Shown in pieces: positions 56,276-64,000 of a DNA stretch of 64,000 nt; positions within the stretch are counted from its first letter, which is position 1, and each line of letters opens with the position of its first letter. Source of the stretch: Neoechinorhynchus agilis (lineage: Eukaryota; Acanthocephala). The notes beneath the pieces were generated by a model. It was not told the origin of the DNA. It did no database searches and worked only from the letters and a program-made list of their open reading frames with translations. Both the position numbers and the translations under genes were made by a program. Where the stretch lies: assembly GCA_051530055.1 (NCBI GenBank), contig CM121341.1:12896001-12960000 (forward strand), given 5' to 3'.

Positions 56276-56915
56276 AATGGTAAAGAGTTTTCGCTTGTCA
56301 CAGTGGAATTGTTACACGTATTATTCCTAGAATCTCTATTTCTCTATTCCAAGAATCTAAAAGTGTGTCATATTTTTATTGCTGGACCAAAGACAACAAC
56401 GTGCGCCCATAAACGAAACGATGCTTCGTGTAACTTTTCCGGATCAATCATGACATATCCCCTTCATCTCCTCCAAACTTCTGGGGTCGCCGGATTCGTG
56501 TGACTGGTTCCTGAGACTCCGCTCCTGGTATCTTCAAATCAACTTTCTCTTCATCTCTGTGGTCCTTAATTGGCGAACTACGATCTTCATCGCGTCCCTG
56601 TCCACTGTTCTCAATGGTATTATCAATCTGATTTTCCTCCGTTTCGGATCGGGCTTGTTTTTCTCTGCATTTCGAAGAATTTTCATGTTTTCTATGTTCT
56701 CCCTATCCGCCATCTTCAGTTGTATAAGAGACCGGACCACTTCGATTCTTTATCTCGCCCTTTTCCACGAATCATCCATTGGTCTTCTTCTAAATTAAAT
56801 CGACTGCCCCTTCTTGAATCCTCTAAACTTTCTTTTGCCGTCATCTTCCTTCGAACTCTTCCCCATTACGGGGATTGACTCGCGATATCTGCAATTATCG
56901 AAAATCGATGGCATT
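56271..56915. repeat. Duplicated segment, copy 2 (about 640 bp)
   Basis: It is nearly identical to 53311-53950. It abuts the broken end of the WDR46 fragment, and copy 1 starts with the same CTCACATAATGG, so the junction is shared. Confidence 0.85.
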
Positions 56916-57199
56916 TGTTTTCTAATCATACCACGAGCGGGCGTCAACTCTGCCGTGTTGTTCGCCGCATCTCTATAGCTAGATTGAAAATCCCACAGTT
57001 TTTCCTTTCACGTTCCGCGAGTCCGTCCGTTTGCGGGCAAGCCTCATTTCAAGCGCCGTTCCAGTTCCTCAATGGTCACCAACTGATTCTTCTTTGACGA
57101 AACAGGTATCGAATTCTCTTTTGCGAAAGTCCAGTTTCTGAAGGAAGTTGATGCATGAGACGAAGACGCTGAAGCTAGAGTTGACGAAATTGGATGATT

Positions 57200-58300
57200 G
57201 GTCTTTGGGAGCTAGAGAAGTAGTTATTGTGATTTATCTATTTTTGAACCAAGCCCAATATTTTTTAAACCCGGTACAACCTTTAAAGAATGCAGCATGA
57301 GGCCCCTGGCAATCGGCACAACGTCTCTTGAGTGGATCGGAGCAACAATCTGAGCTGTGATCGGTGGTTGAGCAGTGGCAATACTTTGCTTGCACCTGAT
57401 GCGTACAGTTTTGGCACCAATGTCCCCATTGCTGGCAGAGATTGCATCGAGGGAACACGTAATCGTCTTGCTCATAGTAGGACTTTTGAGAAAAATGAAT
57501 TGAGAAACAGTTAAAGGCCCGATGTCTGCTTGTGTAGAGTTCGTCTCGATGATGTCTCATTCGTTCAACAGCTGCAATAGGTATTGGACATCCTGATTTC
57601 CTTGATTTGAGAAAGTATTTTATCATGCATCCCAAGGATGCTTTGAAGAGATCCTTGTCCTCCTGACTCATGTCCGGCTGAAAACCATGCGCGAGAAATT
57701 GGACTTTCTCAGAAGTTGCAGAGATTGAATAGAATTGAATTGGAAGGTTGGAGTTGACGAATTCGACCAGGTTAGACATCCATTCATAACTACTTGCGTA
57801 AATCTGCATGGTACCGGCGAAAAATGTTAATTTTTCAACTCTTTTTATGCAATCGTTATTGAACATGTGAGCTCAAGGTGTTATAAGGGCATCATACATG
57901 GCTTGTTTGGTAATTATAGGGTTCGATTTTATCGTGACCACATATGGCCATCTTTTAAAAGGAAGGGCCGAGTATGGCTCAGAAATGACACTTGTAGATA
58001 CATTGGCTTTAGACTGTAGATGGGAGAGCATTTGTTCTCGTTGATCAGGCGGTAATTGAAAGGCTGGAGTAAAAGGTGGCCGTTGGTTGACCACTCGTAT
58101 TCTCGGCAGACACCCCATCGTGAGAGTCAGGTGATTCTGTTTCATCCAAATCGATCTCCATGACCTCAACCGGAGGGTCAAAAGGTCTTGAAATCAATGA
58201 AACGTCAACGCCATTTAACGACTGAACGTTGGAATCGTTGATAATTTGTCTCCGAATATCCGGAGGCTGGCCGTGTGCCACCCTAAGCAGCAACGCTAGG
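57200..58300 (-). mobile_element. LINE D-related ORF1 with zinc knuckles (minus strand)
   Basis: From 58293 on minus: an acidic N-terminal part (VEVMEIDLDETESPDSHDG), KRWPYVVTIKSNPIITKQAM, CIKRVEKLTFFAGTMQ, then knuckles FPRCNLCQQWGHWCQNC, CHCSTTDHSSDCC and RCADCQGPHAAFFKGC. The coding part is split in at least three frames. The gag-like layout matches ORF1 of LINE D at 7.3-8.4 kb. Confidence 0.7.
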
Positions 58301-59192
58301 TTGCGAAAAAGAATTTTATTTTTTTATTTTTTTTTGTTTTTTTGTCACGATAGTCAATGTACATCGCTTCAACGATCACAAGTACATATCGATCGTCACT
58401 TCGCATCAATACACTTATGTTATCAAAATTAATCTCATGATTCGATGTCGAGTGACTCACGACTGCAGAGCTTTGGTCAGTATTCTTGTTGACAACATTT
58501 CGATGCTCACCAATCCTGCGTTGTGACTTTTGGGCAGTCTTTACAGGGTATCTTGTAGAAGCACTGTTCCGAGATGGAGTTGGCTAACGTTGTCGGCTCT
58601 GCAAAAAGCTATGCATTTTTTGTTTGAAGATTAAACTATTCATGTTTTTTCATATCGCGGAAAAATTAAAATAATTTATTGATTACGATATTTCGGCGCA
58701 ATCACGTTCAAGTGCGGATTTAACACTTTAACAACCTTCATAAAGACACAAGCTTGTGCCGATAAATCGGAATCAGTAAATTCTTTTAAATTTCCGCCAT
58801 ATAAAATACATGCATTTTTTTGTTGGTCAGTTGCCCGACCTCAGGATTCGGTTTACATCAAATTTCTAGTGATAATTTATTAATGGAACTTCTACAAAAC
58901 CCCGTTCTTTGGGTCCGTGTCGTTTCCGAGCTAACTTGCTAATCGGATTACCTCTCCTTACCAGCATGTCATCTCTCTCGGGTGTCGATTAACAGCCAAA
59001 ATAATAAAGTTTTTTATTTAGAATGCAAAATATTGTGGTAGTTGAAGCTAGGATCGCCTTCCTTGTACACTGTTTTCTTCGACGATCCGGAGCATTTGTG
59101 CCTCTGAGCTGATCAGTTTTTAAGAATCCTAAGAGATACACTTTCACAAGCTAAGCAAACCTTAAAGTAAATTTACATGTTTATTTAAAGCT
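58301..59192. other. Spacer with a foldback element at 58651-58802
   Basis: A poly-T tract near 58315-58340 lies at the ORF1 end. A foldback (separate entry) follows. No gene is seen. Confidence 0.45.
58651..58802. repeat. Foldback element of about 152 bp
   Basis: The left arm CATATCGCGGAAAAATTAAA...GATATTTCGGCGCAA mirrors the right arm TTGTGCCGATAAATCGG...AAATTTCCGCCATAT (about 50 nt each, imperfect). The GATATTTCGGCRCAATC string is shared with 61429-61446. Confidence 0.7.
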
Positions 59193-59816
59193 TTATTTGC
59201 GCAATTCGCTAAGACCAGTAAGACCCAATACGAAGGTTAGTCCAATGAGAGCTATCGCAGCTATAATAAATCCAATAACCGCCGCTACAAATCCTGAACC
59301 GTATGCACATCTGCGCGCCATCAAAAATCTTGACCGATTGACTGCATTTGTAAAATAGGCAAAACTAACAACTAGGAAAATCAATGTAAGAAGGGCGATG
59401 ACGGCTGCAATGAGACTCATTTTCCTTGCGATGGTGATCCTCCTTGATTTCCAGACAATGATGGTAAGGATGGTGGTTATGATTAGAAGCATGAATAATA
59501 TAAACCAGAAACCCCAAAGTGCCTGTGAAGTTCTTGCATCTCGATTGAGTGTTGAATGATGGGCACATTGGTGGTCTTCAACGATCACAGTTGCAGTGCC
59601 AACATTTTCGACGAATAGATCAGTAAGGCAATGTCTGAATAGGCCAATACTTCGGGCATTAACGCTGCAGTTGCCAGACAGAGAACTTCTAAAATAAGAT
59701 GCACTGACCGTCCCTCCAATGTAAATAATTGATCCTATAATAACAGCCGCCAATAAAGCGGCCATCAGAACCCATTGTGACGGTGTTCTACTCTTTTTTT
59801 TGTTCATAACGTTCAT
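59193..59816 (-). CDS. Claudin/PMP22-like four-transmembrane protein
   Basis: The single-exon, 207-aa product has four hydrophobic segments at about 18-38 (VLMAALLAAVIIGSIIYIGG), 98-120 (FWFILFMLLIITTILTIIVW), 131-155 and 175-200 (VAAVIGFIIAAIALIGLTFV). The first extracellular loop has NARSIGLFRHC, which recalls the GLW-C pattern of the PMP22/EMP/claudin family. N- and C-termini are short and cytosolic in this topology. It is an integral membrane protein, possibly of cell junctions; the family call is by topology and one motif. The first ATG (59816) is used; a second lies 3 codons on. An AATAAA on minus follows the stop. Confidence 0.65.
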   Translation of the reverse strand: MNVMNKKKSRTPSQWVLMAALLAAVIIGSIIYIGGTVSASYFRSSLSGNCSVNARSIGLFRHCLTDLFVENVGTATVIVEDHQCAHHSTLNRDARTSQALWGFWFILFMLLIITTILTIIVWKSRRITIARKMSLIAAVIALLTLIFLVVSFAYFTNAVNRSRFLMARRCAYGSGFVAAVIGFIIAAIALIGLTFVLGLTGLSELRK

Positions 59817-61150
59817 GAATGCTTAGACAGAATGGAAAAGGCGGTCGGGAACATATCCGGCTTTAACATGTTTGATACACGAAAACAATGACTAATCGTG
59901 GAATGATGTAAGAGATGTATAGAAGCGCCCTGTTCACTTACTCGTTAACAAGTGTTAAATGCTATGGCTCATATGCGACTTAAGAAATTGGACCTCAAGT
60001 CTCGTCCTCATGAACTTACTCCCTTCAATAATGAAATTAACTCAATCAATAAGTTTGTACGTTCTCTGAGAATGGTTCCGTCGTGATAAAGAAGCGAACA
60101 CACTTTGATTTACAATACCTCATCTTTACAAACTAAAAGATTTTCATTCATGACTGTGGATCTCGATAATTTAACCTAAACTTTAATTCGCTCTGCTATG
60201 CATTCAGTATTCAATCATCTATTTATAAAACCTTACTATCATCACGCAAATTCTTGCGCGCTCTTTTCGATAAAGTGCTTTACGCTACCGTACCGCTTTC
60301 TATTGGTCAAATTGTTCGGGAGCATTTTTCGTGTTTTTGTTATTGAATTCGATAATGAATTCTATCCCTTTCTATGGTTTTTTAACTTAGCGTCCATAAA
60401 TTTGTTTTGCATACATTTTTGCAATTTCGACCACTCAATGCTCCTATAGGAACGGCCAAACATCTTTATTCTCCATTGCCTTAAAAATGCATTTAGCATT
60501 TCCTTTCTCAATCGCACAGCTTACTATCTGATAAAAATAGTTGGCTGCATGGGGGTGTTATTGCGACTAACAATTTTCCAGCCTTGGATAAATATTCTGC
60601 GGTCCATAACCGACGGTACAAATTGTCTCGATGGCGAGAGGTTGGAAAATCTTAAAACGCCGAAATTTCCGTTTCTGTATCCACTTTGAGAGAAAAGTGT
60701 GCCACTAAAATTTCCAAAAACTGAAAAACAAAATAATACTTAAACTAAGTGGTAAATTTCTTTGATTTAAAGAATTGTATATTATTGCTCACTATGCCCT
60801 TATTGTAAATCGGGATTCGTGAAGTTTCTGGCATTCTATCATTGGGCAAAGTTGGTATTTTGGTGCTGACGACCAATTTAATTTTGCAATTGCCATCTTT
60901 CCTTGTTCTTGTCCCCCGTTATGCGTACAACAATACTCATAATGGGTTGAGGATTGCGAAATCGTTACAAACAATTGAATTTACGATGACCGATTCAATC
61001 GGTCGAAATATATTCGTCTTTAACGATTTCCCACGGGTGTCGACAAGCGACCTAAACAATAAAATACTCATAATAATTGTTGAATAATAAACCGATTAAT
61101 ATGCTCAGTTAAATTTCACAACAATTTGTTTATGAATAATCCAAGCTCTC
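59817..61150. other. Intergenic; dispersed repeat at 60447-60515
   Basis: GGAACGGCCAAACATCTTTA and ATGCATTTAGCATTTCCTTT match 37165-37240. ACGGGTGTCGACAAGCGACC near 61034-61053 is the complement of GGTCGCTTGTCGACACCCGA at 45248-45267. No gene is seen. Confidence 0.4.
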
Positions 61151-61222
61151 GGTCCCGTGGTGTAGTGGTTAGCACTTTGGACTTTGAATCCAGCGACCCG
61201 AGTTCGACTCTCGGCGGGACCT
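61151..61222 (+). tRNA. tRNA-Gln (anticodon TTG)
   Basis: The 72-nt tRNA has a 7-bp acceptor stem GGTCCCG/CGGGACC, discriminator T at 61222, D-arm GTGTAGTGGTTAGCAC, an anticodon arm with stem TTGGA/TCCAG and loop CTTTGAA (anticodon TTG at 61184-61186, reads CAA), and a T-arm with GTTCGACTC. It has no intron. It strongly resembles animal tRNA-Gln. The A box (TGTAGTGG) and B box (GTTCGACTC) are intact, so it is probably transcribed by Pol III. Confidence 0.95.
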
Positions 61223-61380
61223 CCGGCGCAAATTCCTGCCGTCCTAGAAAACCAGCAGGCACGAATAAAAAATTGAGTCCCGCAATCAAATGCAAAGAAA
61301 TAAAATTTATGCCTCTTTGAAGTCCGACCAGCCCGATAATTTTTCCCCTGGGCACACAGCCCACTTGGGCTCCGTGAAAA

Positions 61381-61498
61381 GTATTTTGTGTTTGTTTATG
61401 GCGTAAAAATTAAAAGAATTTATTAATTCCGATATTTCGGCACAATCTTGTGCGTTTAACAAGATTTTAATTTTTACGCCATAAACAAGCAAAATACA
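61381..61498. repeat. MITE-like palindrome, 118 bp with 24-bp perfect inner ends
   Basis: GTATTTTG...TTGTTTATGGCG and the following TAAAAATTAAAA (61392-61415) mirror TTTTAATTTTTACGCCATAA (61465-61484) and ACAAGCAAAATAC. The interior has GATATTTCGGCACAATC as in the element at 58651. Half copies lie at 2150, 17050, 23573, 28905 and 47150. Confidence 0.8.
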
Positions 61499-61629
61499 AT
61501 GTAGCGAATTTATTACTGAGGAAACCTGTATAATTTTTGAAATTGATTCATTGTTTTTTGTATTTTCAACAATAAAGCTAAAATTTTGTTATTCCACGCT
61601 AATGTTGTTTTTTTTTCAAAATACAGGAA

Positions 61630-64000
61630 TTTAATTAAATCGTCCCCCGGACGCTGACCGCATTTCCTCGTTGGATTGCGAGGCTTATTCTTTGGATCAG
61701 GAAAATCCTCTCGCGTCGCTCCCCTGTTTGTGCTGCAAGTCGTCGTCCGAGTTCGGCACAAAAGCTTCGTGCCGAAGATCTCAGCGCCCCTTGTGTTTCC
61801 ACGCCGAAAGGCTGGAAAATGTAATTTTGTTTGAGCTCACTGTTTTTCTCCGCTTTCCTCCTTTCGGCGGCACTCGCTGCTCCTCCCGTCTCCGCTAAAG
61901 CATCTTGCCGGTTGGACAGGGCGAGTGAGTCCACGCATGTTGCGTCCCAAATTAGACTCTTCCCTTCTTTCCAAGGGAAAACGGTCATACCGTCGGGACG
62001 CTTACCATCCTAGCGACAGAGGTGATTGGGCTCCAGGATGGTTGGAACGTGGATCGAGTTCAGAGCTCTGCTAATGATCGCGTTGATCTCTGCGTGCCTT
62101 GGGGAACGACCGCTCGATCTCTTGCAGTAGAGTATATGTCTCCCGAGCACGTCAACTTTTATTCCACGTCGGCACTGGTGTGGGGCACAGGTTCGAAGTT
62201 CTAAACGTAGAGCGACGGCTATTCGAACTGTCTCGTCGTCTAGCAAAGTTCCCAAAGTACCAATTGGCAAAACGTTCAACCATGCGCCCGACTCCTTCGA
62301 GGAACTGGCCACAAGTCTAGCTTGAGACATCTCGTCCATCTGGCCTTTTAGTTTGTTGTGAGCCGTCAGGATTAAGGGTTTATCCCAAGCAGATTGTTCG
62401 TGCGGGTTGTTTGGAGCTTGTTGCAGACCGGTCTGCGAGAGCCATGATGTGTCTCCCTGTTTCAATAGTTTGCATGGCTTCGACATTCTGTTTAAGAGAA
62501 TTTCCCCCTGTAATTCCTCCGTCTTGTGCATCGAGGATACGAATGCCGGAAGGGCCAAACCAGCCACACTTCGTAAGCCTAAAACTCCGTATTTGACCGG
62601 AAGGGCAGCTTGTTGCCAAGCTTCATCAGTGATGGCGCAGTTCGTTACCTTCTCGAGATGCTTTTTCATCAAACCATCTAAGTCAAGGAGACGTTTGGTG
62701 TGTCGGAAGTACGGGGCTGCTCTCATCTTGAACATAAGCTTCGGTATGTATAGGCAGTTTCTCACCAAGAAGAGAGCTTCGTGTGCATTCAATTCTTGAA
62801 CGCGGGAGCACAAAAAATCCAGTTTAGGAAGCTCTTCTATCTCGCGATACGCAACTGCCGAGAAGAGTGAAGCTTTGCCGGTTGATTAATCGGATTCCTG
62901 GGGCAACGGATTCGAAGGACTGCATTATATCCGCCACGCGAGAATGTGAAATATTTAGTGCAATAGTTCACACTTCGCGGGGTTGACACGTAAGCCCAAT
63001 TCCGCAGCAGAAACAAGCAGGGATTGCAGGTCTTCTAGAACCGTCTTTGGGTCACCGCCCAATGTCGCGTCATCCAAGTACCAGACGTTCAAACTTGCCT
63101 TGAGCTTACGAGATATTCCATGGGTTGTTAAGGAAAATCCTATGGGGCCCAGAGGATCGCCTTGTTGCAGGCCTGTTTCGGACCAAATGGTGTGCTCGTT
63201 GAAATGTAGAGGTGTCTTAGAACCATACGCCTTCACAAAGTATTCATAGGCTTCAGGTAATTCTCGAGCAATGGTACTTAGCAAGGCTGTTCGATCGACT
63301 GTATTAAAGGCGTTCGAAAAATCGACTTTTAGGACAACCATTGGGGTGGCAGAGGCGTCGATATAGGTACGTGTGGAGTGCACTATCGCTTCCGCTCCGC
63401 ATGGAGTACAGCAGCCCAACTGAAAAGGTCTGAGTTGCCCACCTACCTTTCGCTCAGTCGCTTACACAAAATCTTCCCTGCCAAACGTCTTAGAGTGCAG
63501 CCCACAGCTATCGGACGAATATCTCCGTTTGATTTGGAAAAGGCACAAAGAGATGCCGAGAATAGAAAATTCGTTGCTTCAAGTGGGAGAGGTCCATTTA
63601 TGACTTCATCGACCACATTAACGAGTTCGGTTTCGAGCTTCATTTCCATCACTCCCGTTCCGAATCCCAACATATCCTTGATGTGTTGGGGTCGAAGTCC
63701 GTCGGGTCCATGTCCCGACCCACTGGGGAACGAGGATACAGCACATCTAAGTTCCTCCCGCGTGCACCTCGTCGATTGACGCGACTTTTCCGGTATCGGG
63801 GGCAAAATCGGTGGCAAAGCAGAAGGATGCTTACTTCTCAACGCCTCCAGTGTCGAGCGGTCGTTGTCCGCAAACGTAGCTGTGGAACTGAGTAACCTGA
63901 CCGCTGCACGGACATCTGCGTCTGCCAATTTGGCAGAAATCCTATTACTCAAATTGTAAGGACGGCCGAAGGGTCTTTCTGGACGTTTCTTGGTAATAGT
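61630..64000 (-). mobile_element. R2-like LINE, RT to C-terminal endonuclease, nearly complete 3' part
   Basis: On minus from the window edge: an RT with FPSGSGHGPDGLRPQHIKDM, SNGDIRPIAVGCTLRRLAGK, VVLKVDFSNAFNTVDR, SETGLQQGDPLGPIGF and NVWYLDDATLGGDP. A thumb-like region follows (SRVQELNAHEALFLVRNCLY), then a CCHC-type knuckle (HQCRRGIKVDVLGRHILYC), LEPNHLCR, DGKRPDGMTVFPWKEGKSL, IWDATCVDS and the tail AIQRGNAVSV. Breaks: frame changes near 63430 and 62880 and an in-frame TAG between LCR and DGKRPDG (about 62009). The RT box is YLDD and the endonuclease motifs are intact. The 5' end lies outside the window. Confidence 0.85.

Noticed and set aside
60792-61087. Frames with hydrophobic stretches near 60.8-61.1 kb as a membrane protein gene
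   Set aside because: They overlap on both strands, have no family match, and contain a dispersed repeat (GTCGACAAGCGACC).
1-64000. CRISPR arrays, operons and bacterial elements
   Set aside because: There are no regularly spaced identical repeats, and genes have introns and eukaryotic signals.

Overview
The window is animal nuclear DNA from a small invertebrate with compact, mostly short-intron genes and a heavy, nested load of retroelements. The evidence for an animal is the gene set (a LAP1-type torsin cofactor, malectin, a THAP plus C2H2 protein, SepSecS, an hnRNP A/B protein, a claudin-like tetraspan), a eukaryotic tRNA-Gln, GT-AG introns of 38-63 nt, and Penelope, Ty3/Gypsy and several LINE families. 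I cannot name the species.

Layout. 1-1.03 kb holds tails of an R2-like LINE with a restriction-like endonuclease, followed by a thioredoxin-like gene (1.25-1.63 kb). 3.7-13.3 kb is a stack of LINEs (four families, both strands, one perfect 95-bp inverted duplication) with an RPS23 pseudogene. 15.9-23.1 kb carries an EF-hand gene, CCDC124, a THAP/C2H2 gene and DRG2. 23.8-28.8 kb is a Penelope-like element split by a Ty3/Gypsy-type LTR fossil (TSD CCACG). 29.4-41.9 kb carries LAP1, a C2H2 gene, SepSecS, COX15 and small secreted proteins. 42-50.6 kb carries an hnRNP, a CD2BP2-like U5 factor without its GYF domain, a CCCH protein and malectin. 51-58.3 kb is repeats, LINE pieces and a WDR46 fragment. 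59.2-61.3 kb has a four-TM gene and tRNA-Gln, and 61.6-64 kb is a nearly complete R2-like LINE running off the window.

The most interesting signal is a second class of intron. In four conserved genes (DRG2, COX15, SepSecS twice, the THAP/C2H2 gene) the protein alignment needs removal of 36, 48, 54, 55 and 641 nt. Each of these segments has inverted repeats of 10-14 nt at or near its two ends, and none has a GT-AG placement that keeps the conserved residues. Malectin, hnRNP, CD2BP2 and the C2H2 gene next to them use ordinary GT-AG introns. The 641-nt segment also contains sequence shared with an intergenic foldback element at 32.1 kb, which points to mobile foldback/TIR elements as the source. 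Similar non-GT-AG, inverted-repeat introns are known to me from euglenids and from the larvacean Fritillaria borealis. Here they come from sequence comparison alone and have not been checked against RNA.

Functionally the host genes are mostly housekeeping: translation and ribosome-associated factors (DRG2, CCDC124), selenocysteine synthesis (SepSecS), heme A synthesis (COX15), splicing and RNA binding (CD2BP2-like, hnRNP), ER and nuclear envelope (malectin, LAP1). They do not form an operon.
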